The notes: generated by a model from the letters alone, not told the origin. 64,000 nt of DNA from an uncultured Verrucomicrobiota bacterium (GCA_903856725.1 CAIOCT010000031.1:1-64000); one strand, 5' to 3'; positions 28,669-37,879 are shown, counted from the first letter of the stretch. Program-made: numbers and translations.

Positions 28669-30123
28669 TTAAGGTTTAACCGCAAGCAACTGCCGCCGAA
28701 CTAGCTCATCTACCAACTTGGGGTTCGCTTTGCCTTGCGAGGCTTTCATGACCGCACCTTTGACCGCATTGATGGCCTGTTCCTTGCCAGCCAGAAATTC
28801 AGCGACCGCTCGAGGGTTCGCCGCAATGGCGGACTGCACCCATTGCTCCAGTGCCCCGCTATCGGTAGACTGCTTGAGGTTTTTTCGTATTACGATGGCC
28901 GCTGGCGCCTCGCCTGTTTGAAACATATCATTAAAAACTTCCTTAGCGGCCGTCATCGAAATCTCGCCTTGCTCAACGAGATCAACCAACGCTGCAATAT
29001 GCATCGGGCGAATCTTGCTCTCGGTGAGCGCAATTTTACCTGACGCCAGTTCTCGCCGCAGGTCATTAACTAGCCAATTAGCAGCCGCCTGCGGATGACT
29101 ACAAAGCTGAGCCACCTGTTCAAAAAAATCACCAAGATCGCGCTCGGGTACTAGGACGGCAGTAATCGTGTAGGGGAGTTGATATTGCGCAATGAATCGA
29201 CGCTGCCGATCAAAGGGTAGCTCAGGAATTGTGGCCCGAATCGTCGCCTGCCAGGCCGCATCCACCTGAACTGGCAGCAGGTCTGGATCTGGAAAATAGC
29301 GATAATCATGCGCCATTTCTTTAGAGCGCATCGCCACCGAGGTGCCCGCTTCACCATCATATTGCCGCGTCTCCTGCACAATGCTTCCACCGCCGGTTAA
29401 CACAGCCGTCTGACGGCGAATTTCTAAAGCAATCCCATCACGCACATAAGAAATAGAATTAAGATTCTTTAGCTCAACCTTAACGCCCAGCTTGGTTTCG
29501 CCAACGGGGCGAATAGAAATATTTGCATCACAACGCAATTGGCCCTTCTCCATATCGCAATCTGAAATCCCTCCTTGGACCATCGTAGTACGAAGAGAGG
29601 TCAAGAAAGCGAAAGCCTCATCGGCACTGTGCATTGCGGGCTCCGATACAATTTCCATCAACGGGGTCCCCGCTCGATTAAAATCAACCAAAGAATCATG
29701 CGCCTCGTGCGTCAATTTACCCACATCCTCTTCCAAATGGATCCGCGTCAGCGGGATTTGCTTGTGCTCACCCATGACATTCCGCGCCACCCCCGGCAGC
29801 TCAATTTCCACGCTACCAGCTAGGCAGATCGGTTGGTCGTATTGCGAGATCTGATAATTTTTAGGAGAATCTGGGTAAAAATAATTCTTACGATCCCACT
29901 TACAGACTGGCGCGATGGTGCAGCCCAACATCAACCCAGCCTTGATGATTTTATCGAGCGCCTCTTTGTTGAGCACCGGCAGCGCACCTGGCAATGCCAG
30001 CACCACCGCATCAGTTAACGTATTCGGCGGCGCTCCATAACCCGCCGCCACACGAGTGAACATTTTGGAGGCTGTCTTCAACTGCACGTGAACCTCCAGG
30101 CCAATAACAGCTTCGTAGTTCAT
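28669..30123 (-). CDS. gatB: Asp-tRNA(Asn)/Glu-tRNA(Gln) amidotransferase subunit B
   Basis: 484 residues. The N-terminal GatB/PET112 domain begins YEAVIGLEVHVQLKT and carries the kinase-like core (LSRAGTPLMEI here as FNRAGTPLMEIVSEP, and ADISIRP here as CDANISIRP). The C-terminal YqeY-like tail is at 340-480 (GKANPKLVDELVRRQLL). It binds tRNA and activates it for transamidation. The three gat genes run gatC-gatA-gatB, with 97 bases between A and B. Confidence 0.97.
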   Translation of the reverse strand: MNYEAVIGLEVHVQLKTASKMFTRVAAGYGAPPNTLTDAVVLALPGALPVLNKEALDKIIKAGLMLGCTIAPVCKWDRKNYFYPDSPKNYQISQYDQPICLAGSVEIELPGVARNVMGEHKQIPLTRIHLEEDVGKLTHEAHDSLVDFNRAGTPLMEIVSEPAMHSADEAFAFLTSLRTTMVQGGISDCDMEKGQLRCDANISIRPVGETKLGVKVELKNLNSISYVRDGIALEIRRQTAVLTGGGSIVQETRQYDGEAGTSVAMRSKEMAHDYRYFPDPDLLPVQVDAAWQATIRATIPELPFDRQRRFIAQYQLPYTITAVLVPERDLGDFFEQVAQLCSHPQAAANWLVNDLRRELASGKIALTESKIRPMHIAALVDLVEQGEISMTAAKEVFNDMFQTGEAPAAIVIRKNLKQSTDSGALEQWVQSAIAANPRAVAEFLAGKEQAINAVKGAVMKASQGKANPKLVDELVRRQLLAVKP

Positions 30124-30220
30124 AGGGAAGAGCCCAGCGTAAGACGGAGAGATCCGTGGGTTCTAAAAATGAGAACCAGCAAAGTAATCGCACAGGTCAA
30201 TCGACTGCTCGGTAAATGAT

Positions 30221-31690
30221 TCACAAATTCGGATATTTTGTGTGCCAAGCGTGGCCCTGTTCGTAAGTGTGCGCGATGGTCAGCATTTCAGCTTCACCGA
30301 AAGGCTGTCCAATAATTTGCAAACCAATGGGCAGACCACCGGTTGTAAATCCACAGGGCAGCGAAATACCTGGCAGGCCTGCAAGATTCACCCCGATGGT
30401 GTATATATCGTTAAGATACATCGCCAATGGATCGGCAGATTTTTCGCCTATCTTGAAGGCCGCTGTGGGTGTAGTCGGCGAGAGCAAGACATCACAATTC
30501 TGGAAAACACTCATGAATTCACCACGAATCAGTGCCCGCACTTTTTGTGCACGCAGATAATAGGCATCGTAGTAGCCACTACTAAGCACATGCGTGCCCA
30601 AGATGATACGCCGCTTAACTTCTTCCCCAAAGCCCTCGGCTCGTGACTGCGCATAAATCGAAATAGCGTCCGTCGTCGTGCGCGCGCGATGACCATAGCG
30701 GATGCCATCATAGCGCGCTAGATTCGAAGATGCTTCCGCCGTGGCGATCAGGTAGTAAACAGCGATAGCATATTCGGCCGTGAGGGGCAGCGAAACCTCC
30801 GTAATTTCGGCACCCGCGCTACGATAAAACGCGAGCGCTTGTTGGACGGCAGCCCCAATCTCAGCATCGAGCCCTGGACCAAAAAATTCTTTAGGAACAC
30901 CGATGCGCCACGGCCTTGATTTTTTGGGAAGCGCCGCACTGTAATCAGGCATGACCGTCGACAATGAGGTCGAATCGCGAGCATCATGACCCGCGATAAT
31001 CTTGAGCATTTGCGCCGCATCACCCACGGTGCGCGTTAACGTCCCAATCTGGTCGAGCGAAGATGCAAAGGCAGCCAGGCCATAGCGCGAAACCAAACCG
31101 TAAGTCGGTTTCAGCCCAACCAAACCACAAAAAGCGGCCGGTTGACGAATAGAGCCACCTGTGTCTGAGCCCAGCGCCACGGGCATCTCGCCAGCGGCAA
31201 CCGCCGCTGCTGAACCACCCGAGCTACCACCGGGGACCCGCGTCAAATCCCACGGATTAGCTGTAGCCCCAAAAGCTGAATTCTCCGTCGAGGAGCCCAT
31301 CGCAAATTCATCTAAATTAAGCCGTCCCCACGGAATCGCTCCCGCCATCTTAAGTTTGGTCGTTACCGTGGCATCGTATGGCGAAATAAAATTCGCGAGC
31401 ATCTTGCTCGAAGCCGTCAGCGGCTGGCCCTCCACCGCAATCACATCTTTGAAGCCAATCGGGATGCCATCGAGTGGACCCCGCGTCTGCCCTGCTGCCC
31501 GTCGAGCATCAGAAGCGGCAGCCAGACTCAGCGCACCAGCCTCATCGCGAGAATTAAAGGCGTGAACGCGTCCTTCCACGGCCGTGGTCCGCGCTGCAAA
31601 GGCCTGCATGAGCTCACAGGCCGAAATACTTTTCGCCGCGAGCAAGGCTGACAGTTCAGCCACCGATTTAAAAATCACAGATGCAGACAT
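30221..31690 (-). CDS. gatA: Asp-tRNA(Asn)/Glu-tRNA(Gln) amidotransferase subunit A
   Basis: 489 residues with the amidase-signature triad: Lys81 (GFKDVIA), cis-Ser156 (PGGSSGGSAA) and the nucleophile Ser180 (DTGGSIRQPAAF). It releases ammonia from glutamine for GatB. It is 3 bases after gatC on the same strand. The presence of gatCAB implies that Gln-tRNA and/or Asn-tRNA is made by the indirect route in this organism; a tRNA-Gln gene is in the window. Confidence 0.98.
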   Translation of the reverse strand: MSASVIFKSVAELSALLAAKSISACELMQAFAARTTAVEGRVHAFNSRDEAGALSLAAASDARRAAGQTRGPLDGIPIGFKDVIAVEGQPLTASSKMLANFISPYDATVTTKLKMAGAIPWGRLNLDEFAMGSSTENSAFGATANPWDLTRVPGGSSGGSAAAVAAGEMPVALGSDTGGSIRQPAAFCGLVGLKPTYGLVSRYGLAAFASSLDQIGTLTRTVGDAAQMLKIIAGHDARDSTSLSTVMPDYSAALPKKSRPWRIGVPKEFFGPGLDAEIGAAVQQALAFYRSAGAEITEVSLPLTAEYAIAVYYLIATAEASSNLARYDGIRYGHRARTTTDAISIYAQSRAEGFGEEVKRRIILGTHVLSSGYYDAYYLRAQKVRALIRGEFMSVFQNCDVLLSPTTPTAAFKIGEKSADPLAMYLNDIYTIGVNLAGLPGISLPCGFTTGGLPIGLQIIGQPFGEAEMLTIAHTYEQGHAWHTKYPNL

Positions 31691-31693
31691 TGG

Positions 31694-31984
31694 TTATTCC
31701 ACAATTTTCGGCACCACGATCGAATCGTCGCGCTGCTCGGGAGCATTCTGCAGGGCCTGATCCACAGAGAAGCCCGCCATAATAACATCAGCTCCCCAGA
31801 CATTAAAAACCGGCGAACCATGCGCCATCGGCTCAATCCCCGTAACATCCACCTGCTTCAATTTATCGACGTAATGCAATATATCACCCAGCTGCTGAGA
31901 TAGTTTCTGCTGTTCAGCCGCCGTCAGCGCCAACCGGGCAAGGCGGGCAACATATTCAATATTAATATCGGCCGAGGGATTCAT
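31694..31984 (-). CDS. gatC: Asp-tRNA(Asn)/Glu-tRNA(Gln) amidotransferase subunit C
   Basis: 96 residues from the ATG at 31984. The upstream in-frame start at 32041 would add 19 residues with no similarity to GatC, and the shorter form has the family length. The motif is VARLARLALTAAEQQKLSQQ and the end carries DVTGIEPMAH and DSIVVPKIVE. It stabilises the GatA-GatB complex. It is first in the gat run and divergent from the PilZ-like gene. Confidence 0.95.
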   Translation of the reverse strand: MNPSADINIEYVARLARLALTAAEQQKLSQQLGDILHYVDKLKQVDVTGIEPMAHGSPVFNVWGADVIMAGFSVDQALQNAPEQRDDSIVVPKIVE

Positions 31985-32118
31985 GAAATAGCTAAATGTG
32001 CCGATAAAAAGATGGCGGAATTGCTGTTTGGCAATCGACAAAAAGCTGCCAGCCCGCGCGTTTCGATTTTCTGATCAAAACTCGCGGCGTTGGCGGTAAT
32101 TTATTATTAATCCTCGCT

Positions 32119-32919
32119 GTGCTTTTTTTTAAACGCATCCTCAATTTCACTCAAGAAAACACCACGCCCCCCGACCTTCGTCGGGCAGCGCGCCATGCTG
32201 TGGGGTTAAACTTCCCTTTTAAGGCTATCCTCAGCCTAAGCCCTCATGACGCCGACGGTAAATTGATCCTCGGCCAGATCAAAGGCCAAGATTGGGCCGG
32301 ACGTCTAACAAATTTATCGGCTACCGGGGGTAGCATACAGCTCAGCGCTGCTTCAGCTGCGACGCGGGGGGAACCATGCCTTTTAAAGCTGAGCTTGCAC
32401 CGTTACTCGCTCGAGCTCCCCTGCACCGTCGCTCATTTCCGCGGCTATCCGCAACAGGCCCATTGCGGACTTTCATTTAACTTTCCGGATTTTGAAGTGC
32501 AGAAAAGTTATCTCCAGTTGCTAGAGCCCGTGGCTATTGGCGCATCTCTCACAGAAGTACCGACTAAACCAATCAAGCGCGACTCAAGCGAACTACGCCC
32601 AACTGTTTTTCACGGCCACAATTCAACCATCCTCACAATCTGGCGACAGCCCTCGAGTGATCAGATCCATGGTTTTGATCTGCGCATGAATACCTGCGGT
32701 GTCCGCTGGAGCGTGGGCATGGCGGCTTTTGATATCTACGGCGTCACGCAGCCCCCCACCCCACCTGGGAAAAAATCGCTTCCGCCACCGCCAATTTTTT
32801 CAAAACTCAGCGACGCCCAAGAAGAAGAAGTCCGCTGGCTGTTCTGTCTAGCTATACCCAATATGAGCAAAGGGGTACCAGCCGATGCACGGAGCTTTCT
32901 GAGTAAATTGATCGCCTGA
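32119..32919 (+). CDS. PilZ-like domain protein
   Basis: 266 residues from a GTG start. A basic segment LRRAARHAV is followed by RLTNLSATGGSIQL, resembling the RxxxR plus (D/N)xSxxG signature of PilZ c-di-GMP receptors. A second, unassigned domain spans 160-260, with a Pro-rich linker (PPTPPGKKSLPPPP). c-di-GMP binding is a proposal from motif only. The end converges with pheT. Confidence 0.6.
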   Translation: MLFFKRILNFTQENTTPPDLRRAARHAVGLNFPFKAILSLSPHDADGKLILGQIKGQDWAGRLTNLSATGGSIQLSAASAATRGEPCLLKLSLHRYSLELPCTVAHFRGYPQQAHCGLSFNFPDFEVQKSYLQLLEPVAIGASLTEVPTKPIKRDSSELRPTVFHGHNSTILTIWRQPSSDQIHGFDLRMNTCGVRWSVGMAAFDIYGVTQPPTPPGKKSLPPPPIFSKLSDAQEEEVRWLFCLAIPNMSKGVPADARSFLSKLIA

Positions 32920-32946
32920 GGGCCGGCGCGGTGAGCTCGCCTCAGG
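32915..32946. other. Hairpin spanning the two convergent gene ends
   Basis: CCTGAGG (32915-32921) pairs with CCTCAGG (32940-32946), 18 bases apart, over the stop codons of the PilZ-like gene and pheT. No T-run follows on either strand, so it is at best a weak bidirectional terminator. Confidence 0.4.
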
Positions 32947-35401
32947 ACCGCACGGTAATTGATCCATCTACCACGATCTGCTGCTGGATTTTAGTGAAGA
33001 CCGCATTAACCTCATCATCAGTTAAGGTTCGCTCCTGCGAACGAAACGATAGTGAGAAACCTAGGCTTTTCTTTCCTCCCGGCAAGCCCTGCCCCAGATA
33101 GACATCAAAAACTTCAATCGCCTCGATTGCGAAAGCTGGTCCCGTGGAAGCCTGGGCAATCTTCAGCAGAGCGCGCCGCACTTCCTCAGCCGGCCGAGTC
33201 GCCTCTACCACCAGCGCGAGGTCCCGCAAAACAGTTGGAAATAAAGCGAAAGGCTGATAACGCCGATGGCCGACCAAACTCTTTAATTTTTCCGGTAAAA
33301 TAGCGAGCATTCCAGCCCACACCGTGCCCTCAACCCCTGCCGCACGAACCATGGTAAGATCCAACAATCCTCCACTAATCGACCAGCCGATTGAGGACTC
33401 TCCCGCCGCCGCTGCATGGCCTGCCTGCCAGCCCCAACCAGCACCACTGATCGGCCTTAGCTCAGCGCTCGCCAAATCAATACCCGCTTGTTGAGCGAGA
33501 ATTATCAAATGCTGTTTTACCGTGTAAAAATCAGGCGCAGATCGAACCAGCCAAGACCGTTCCTTGGGGTTGTGACAAAGCAGAAATGCCGCACCTAAAT
33601 ATTCCTGCACCGTGCCATTAAGCTCCATGAACACGCGCCCCGTCTCAAAAAGCTGTGTGGCAGGCACTCCGCGCGATTGGTTTAATTTCAGCGCAGCCAA
33701 CAGGCCCAGCACCAACGTGGGGCGCAGGTGCGATTGGTCATCAACAAAAGGATTCGCCAAAGCTAACTCCGCCGCAGCCGCATCAGAAACCCACGTGCCC
33801 AACTCCTGTCGTGATCGTAGAGTATAGTTAACCACTTCATTGAAACGCTGCCCGACCAAATAGGCCGTAACCTGACGATTAAAAATGGCGATTGGATCAT
33901 CATCGCCGTCTGCCAGCGCGGGTCCCACAGCTAAAGCCGGAGGCACGCGATCAGTTCCGTAAATACGCAAAACCTCTTCGACGAGATCAATCGGCCGGTC
34001 GAGGTCGGTGCGATAACTCGGAATTTTGACGGTCCAGTTCACGGTCGGAGCGCACGCCACCTCGGCTGTAATGATTAAATTGAGTGCCTCAAGGGCCCCG
34101 CGCATTTCCTGGTCACTTACGTAAAAACCTAAGCGCTCCCGAATGTAATCAGGGCTTATGATAATTTCGCGCATCCAAGATTGATCACCACCGACCAAGC
34201 AAGCGGGGCCCACGACGGTCCCGCCGGCGGTTGCTTGAATTAAATCAATGGCCCGATAGGCAGCAGCCACCGTCCCATGCGGATCAACTCCTCGCTCGAA
34301 ACGGTAGGACGAATCGGAAGCCAGACCGAGGCGGCGAGCAGTCCCGCGAATTGATTGCGGGCGAAAACAGGCCGCCTCAATTACAATGTCAGTCGTTTGC
34401 GCATCCACTTCGGCATGAACGCCACCCATAATACCCGCAATCACCAGTGGCTGGACGGCATCCGCAATTACCACCATGCGCTCACTGAGAATTCGCTCCT
34501 TGCCATCAAGCGTCCGCAATTTCTCGCCCTCAACTGCTCGCCGCACGACGAGTTGTTGGCCCTTAATTTTTTTGGCATCAAAAATATGTAAGGGCTGACC
34601 CAGTTCGAGCATGACGTAATTACCCACGTCCACCAGATTGTTAACGGGACGCAAACCGACGGCCTGTAAGCGTTCCTGCAGCCAAGCCGGGCTCGGGCCG
34701 ACTTTTACCCCAGTGAGGCCAAGGCCGAAATAGAGCAGACAATCTTCTGGAGCCTCAACGCGCACGCTTGCCAGAATATCGGGCCGTAAAATTTCATCGG
34801 TAATACCGCGAAATATAATCGGAGGGAAATTAACCGGGCGACGGAACCAAGCCGCCAATTCACGCGCCATTCCAATATGACTGAGTGCATCCGGCCGGTT
34901 TGGGGTGACTTCCAGATCAAAAACTGTGTCACCCTCTGGCATAATTTCGTTCAGCGCGCTCCCGATCGGCGCATCCGCAGACAAAAGCATCAGTCCGCTG
35001 GCCTGGCCCGCGAGACCCAATTCATCCGCGGCGCACAGCATGCCCGAGGATTGTTGGCCACGAATTTTCGATTCCTTGATCTTAAAATCACCAGGCAATA
35101 TTGCCCCGGGCAAGGCTACTGGCACACGATTACCGACATCACAATTGGGCGCGCCACAGACGATTGTGCGCACGCCACCCTGAGCGAGCCCAACGTCAAC
35201 GGTGCAAATCGAAAGCTTATCAGCATTGGGATGTTTCTCCCGCGTCTTGATCTCGCCAACTACCACCTGAGTCAATGGCGGCAGCCCAGTATTAATTACC
35301 CCTTCCACTTCAAACCCAAGCAAGGTGATAGCGCGTTTAAGTTCATCGATCGACGCATCGAGGGCGACGTATTGCTTAAGCCAATTGCGGCTGATTTTCA
35401 T
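32942..35401 (-). CDS. pheT: Phenylalanyl-tRNA synthetase beta subunit
   Basis: 819 residues, near the usual length. The N-terminal tRNA-binding (EMAP-like) domain is seen in VVVGEIKTREKHPNADKLS. A B3/B4 editing region (SDSSYRFERGVD) and a C-terminal ferredoxin-like anticodon-binding domain (LFPTVLRDLALVVEATRPA) follow. It forms the alpha2beta2 enzyme with PheS and charges tRNA-Phe. It is 36 bases after pheS and shares the attenuated leader upstream of pheS. Confidence 0.98.
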   Translation of the reverse strand: MKISRNWLKQYVALDASIDELKRAITLLGFEVEGVINTGLPPLTQVVVGEIKTREKHPNADKLSICTVDVGLAQGGVRTIVCGAPNCDVGNRVPVALPGAILPGDFKIKESKIRGQQSSGMLCAADELGLAGQASGLMLLSADAPIGSALNEIMPEGDTVFDLEVTPNRPDALSHIGMARELAAWFRRPVNFPPIIFRGITDEILRPDILASVRVEAPEDCLLYFGLGLTGVKVGPSPAWLQERLQAVGLRPVNNLVDVGNYVMLELGQPLHIFDAKKIKGQQLVVRRAVEGEKLRTLDGKERILSERMVVIADAVQPLVIAGIMGGVHAEVDAQTTDIVIEAACFRPQSIRGTARRLGLASDSSYRFERGVDPHGTVAAAYRAIDLIQATAGGTVVGPACLVGGDQSWMREIIISPDYIRERLGFYVSDQEMRGALEALNLIITAEVACAPTVNWTVKIPSYRTDLDRPIDLVEEVLRIYGTDRVPPALAVGPALADGDDDPIAIFNRQVTAYLVGQRFNEVVNYTLRSRQELGTWVSDAAAAELALANPFVDDQSHLRPTLVLGLLAALKLNQSRGVPATQLFETGRVFMELNGTVQEYLGAAFLLCHNPKERSWLVRSAPDFYTVKQHLIILAQQAGIDLASAELRPISGAGWGWQAGHAAAAGESSIGWSISGGLLDLTMVRAAGVEGTVWAGMLAILPEKLKSLVGHRRYQPFALFPTVLRDLALVVEATRPAEEVRRALLKIAQASTGPAFAIEAIEVFDVYLGQGLPGGKKSLGFSLSFRSQERTLTDDEVNAVFTKIQQQIVVDGSITVRS

Positions 35402-35437
35402 GCGATAAATTTAAACCAAAAGAGCGGGCAAGAAGTT

Positions 35438-36481
35438 TCAGGTAAATTGTTTCAGAAACCGCAGATCATTTTGATAAAAGTAACGGATATCATCGATGCC
35501 ATACATCAACATCGCGAGACGTTCGAGCCCCATGCCAAAGGCATAGCCGGTCCAGACAGTTGAATCGTAGCCCACTCCCTCAAAAACCGCTGGATCAACC
35601 ATGCCGCAACCACCGATCTCAATCCACTCCTTGTTTACCTTAGGCAAATGCTGCGCAGAAAGGTCGACCTCAAAACTAGGTTCAGTGTAACCGAAGTAAT
35701 GCGGACGAAAACGGGTCTTGGTGTTTTTGCCCAGCAGTGATGCAAAAATATAATCAAGCAGCGCCTTAAGATCGCGAACCGTGACATGCTTATCAACGTA
35801 GAGACATTCGATTTGATGGAAATTTGCACTGTGAGTAGCATCCGAAGTATCGCGGCGATAGACGCGCCCGGGGGAGACTACTCGAAGGGGCGGCTGACCT
35901 TTAAGCATGGTGCGAATTTGCACCGATGAAGTATGCGTCCGCAGAAGATATTTCTCCTCGGCAACTTTTTTGCTGATATTGCCAAACCGCGCCTGGGCTG
36001 GAAAATAAAAAGTGTCCTGGGCATCGCGGGCGGGATGATCAGCCGGCGTACTCAGCGCATCGAAACAGTAGTATTCAGTCTCAACTTCCGGTCCCTCGAC
36101 AACCGCAAAGCCCGCCTTGCGCAAAATGCGACACATCTCCTCTCGCACTAAAGTCAGCGGATGGCTCGTCCCCGAGCCTGCGTCAGGTGAAGGCAACGTA
36201 GGATCAATCGGCGGTCCTAGTTGAGCCGTGATCTCGGCCAAGCCAATGCGAGCGAGCGCAGCGTCGAGCTGTACCTGGAGCTGCCCTTTGGTTTCATTGA
36301 TGAGCTTGCCCAGCGCAGGACGCTGCTCCTTTGGCACGGCGCCCATCTGCTTCATCAGAGCAGTTAATTCACCATTGGGACCAACGTAACGTGCTTTTGC
36401 CGCTTCAAAATCAGCGCGAGACGACAAGCCAACAAACTCGGCAGAAGCCTTAACGAGGAGAGCGGAGAGAGTGGCTTGCAT
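35438..36481 (-). CDS. pheS: Phenylalanyl-tRNA synthetase alpha subunit
   Basis: 347 residues. After an N-terminal coiled coil, the class II catalytic core shows motif 2 (FHQIECLYVDK), the binding region around GYTEPSFEVDLS, and motif 3 (GMGLERLAMLMYGIDDIR). It provides the active site. Upstream lie a pheM-like leader and terminator (36586-36643), then rplT, in the E. coli order. Expression is likely set by phenylalanyl-tRNA level. Confidence 0.98.
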   Translation of the reverse strand: MQATLSALLVKASAEFVGLSSRADFEAAKARYVGPNGELTALMKQMGAVPKEQRPALGKLINETKGQLQVQLDAALARIGLAEITAQLGPPIDPTLPSPDAGSGTSHPLTLVREEMCRILRKAGFAVVEGPEVETEYYCFDALSTPADHPARDAQDTFYFPAQARFGNISKKVAEEKYLLRTHTSSVQIRTMLKGQPPLRVVSPGRVYRRDTSDATHSANFHQIECLYVDKHVTVRDLKALLDYIFASLLGKNTKTRFRPHYFGYTEPSFEVDLSAQHLPKVNKEWIEIGGCGMVDPAVFEGVGYDSTVWTGYAFGMGLERLAMLMYGIDDIRYFYQNDLRFLKQFT

Positions 36482-36585
36482 CAGGACGTAATTTTAAGCG
36501 TAAAAGGTAACAAAACGCAAAGTCGGAAAACGAACCCCATCATTGGTTCGATCCTTAGTGAGTTGGGCAATCTTCGCATTTAAAT

Positions 36586-36620
36586 AAAAAGGACGGGGCT
36601 CGCGAGCGAGACCCGTCCTT
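36586..36620 (-). terminator. Attenuator terminator between rplT and pheS
   Basis: On the minus strand a stem AAGGACGGG/CCCGTCCTT with an inner CTCG/CGAG stem is followed by TTTTT. Its 3' half contains GCGAGCC (36603-36597), which can instead pair with GGCTCGC just upstream of the leader frame (36654-36648). GGCTCGC can in turn pair with another GCGAGCC at 36667-36661. These are mutually exclusive pairings as in an attenuator. It could also simply end rpmI-rplT. Confidence 0.8.
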
Positions 36621-36643
36621 CAAAAGAATGGCCGGAAGGCCAT
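36620..36643 (-). CDS. pheM-like leader peptide (MAFRPFF)
   Basis: A seven-codon frame, ATG GCC TTC CGG CCA TTC TTT TGA, sits 40 bases past rplT and directly abuts the pheS terminator. Three of seven residues are Phe. The E. coli pheST leader PheM is 14 residues with five Phe and stands at the same place between rplT and pheS. A ribosome slowed at the last Phe codons would cover the 5' arm of the terminator. No clear ribosome site is seen. Confidence 0.7.
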   Translation of the reverse strand: MAFRPFF

Positions 36644-36683
36644 GAAGGCGAGCCTACAGCGGCTCGCGTTGGGAGGAGTCAGC

Positions 36684-37067
36684 TTAGGCCTTAGCGGCGG
36701 AGCTAGCCTTGATCTTCAAAGCCGCCTGCGCTTGCTTGATCAAACCGCTAAAAGCAACGGCGTCGGCGATCGCAATTTCCGAAAGCTGACGACGATCGAG
36801 TTGGATATTAGCCGCCTTGAGACCCTCAATAAAGCGACTGTAGCTCATTCCCGCCTCGCGACAGGCAGCATTGAGACGCACAATCCAAAGGCCACGCATG
36901 TTAGCCTTCTTTTTCTTGCGATCAATGTAAGCGTATTGCCAAGCGTGCTGGACCGCTTCTTTAGCGTAGCGAAACAGCTTGGATTTATTGCCGAAATAGC
37001 CTTTGGCGTATTTCAGGACTTTTTTGCGGCGCTTGCGCGACGCGGGAGCATTAGTTGTACGAGGCAT
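36684..37067 (-). CDS. rplT: Ribosomal protein L20
   Basis: 127 residues, very basic. The family core shows KKVLKYAKGYFGNKSKLFRY, RLNAACREAGMSYSRFIEGL and LDRRQLSEIAI. It is an early assembly protein of the 50S subunit and, in several bacteria, a repressor of its own operon. Downstream of rpmI by 82 bases, with a hairpin in the gap. No infC precedes rpmI here, unlike the common infC-rpmI-rplT order. Confidence 0.98.
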   Translation of the reverse strand: MPRTTNAPASRKRRKKVLKYAKGYFGNKSKLFRYAKEAVQHAWQYAYIDRKKKKANMRGLWIVRLNAACREAGMSYSRFIEGLKAANIQLDRRQLSEIAIADAVAFSGLIKQAQAALKIKASSAAKA

Positions 37068-37088
37068 GTTTTATATTTGGTTTTTAGT

Positions 37089-37125
37089 GCCGGTGGGTCG
37101 TCTCGTTAGGATTCACCCACCTGGC
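37089..37125 (-). promoter_or_regulatory. Hairpin in the rpmI-rplT gap
   Basis: The minus-strand RNA has GGTGGGT pairing with ACCCACC over a 16-base loop, extended by GCC/GGC with one bulge. It ends 21 bases before the rplT start and has no T-run. It could be a processing signal or an L20-linked control site. Confidence 0.4.
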
Positions 37126-37149
37126 GGAGTTGGAGTGGAGCGCGACAGC

Positions 37150-37347
37150 TTACCGGAGACCGGTAGGCAGGCAGCGGAGGAGCGGCGCAGCATGGCCCGG
37201 AGCCACCAGCTTGTCGCGAGAGGCACGTCGTTTGGACTTCGTGCTTTTCGCGGCCAGCAAGTGACGGAAACCAGGCGTGCGGCGGATCAGCTTACCCGTA
37301 CCGGATATTTTGAAGCGCTTGGCGACGGACTTTTTTGTCTTTTGCAT
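37150..37347 (-). CDS. rpmI: Ribosomal protein L35
   Basis: 65 residues, very basic. The family signature KTKKSVAKRFKISGTGKL is followed by a basic tail (STKSKRRASRDK). It belongs to the 50S subunit. First gene of rpmI-rplT-(attenuator)-pheS-pheT on the minus strand. Confidence 0.97.
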   Translation of the reverse strand: MQKTKKSVAKRFKISGTGKLIRRTPGFRHLLAAKSTKSKRRASRDKLVAPGHAAPLLRCLPTGLR

Positions 37348-37758
37348 GAGGAGAGCGGAGCAAAACAGAGGACGCCCGACCGCTTGGCAAGTGTTTTGTC
37401 CGATAAATTGGCCCCCTCGATCAAAATAGCCTCCCCAATACCCAAGACGCAGCTCAGGTCAGACCAGATCGATAGTCTGATAATGCCCCATCCAATAAGC
37501 ATACATTATGCAAATAAATGGAGCGTCTCACATTGTATGCATTACCAAAAAACACCCCGCTGACAGTCGCAACGAGACAACGATCGGACTCCATTGTCGC
37601 TCTGCTGAAATTGAATTGAATACTTTCGCAAGCACTAGGCAAAACACAACGCAGCAAGCCATTTGACCCAATCCATGATTCAGCAGCTAAATGGTCACTC
37701 TATTTCCTGTTTTAATTTTACTGATTTAAAACCCACCCTGCAAAAGACGGGAAAGGGG
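37348..37758. other. Non-coding region upstream of rpmI and of the tRNA cluster
   Basis: About 410 bases between divergent transcripts, AT-rich in the centre. I see no gene. It must hold the rpmI promoter and any 5' leader. A 6-bp dyad TCAGAC/GTCTGA with a 10-base spacer lies at 37459-37480, and GCATACA recurs inverted as TGTATGC nearby (about 37500-37540). No infC-like frame is present. Confidence 0.5.
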
Positions 37759-37785
37759 TTGACAAGCCCCCAGCCTTAATAACGT
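37759..37785 (+). promoter_or_regulatory. Promoter of the tRNA cluster
   Basis: A consensus TTGACA (37759-37764) is followed after 15 bases by TAACGT (37780-37785), 19 bases before tRNA-Lys. The spacer is short by two bases; ACGTTT at 17 bases is an alternative -10. Confidence 0.5.
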
Positions 37786-37804
37786 TTGCCCCTCCTGTTT
37801 TGAC

Positions 37805-37879
<75 letters not shown>

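Noticed and set aside
30124-30220. GGTTCT/AGAACC hairpin between gatA and gatB as a terminator
   Set aside because: Short 6-bp stem with no T-run after it, and gatB needs transcription from upstream; it was not counted.
34877-35563. 228-codon plus-strand frame across pheT and pheS
   Set aside because: It lies opposite two certain genes, and its residues show no domain; shadow frame.
36481-36543. 20-codon frame MMGFVFRLCVLLPFTLKITS ending in TGATG at the pheS start, as a second Phe leader
   Set aside because: It lies after the terminator, so it cannot attenuate there. Only three Phe. It might give translational coupling, but a hydrophobic chance frame is as likely.
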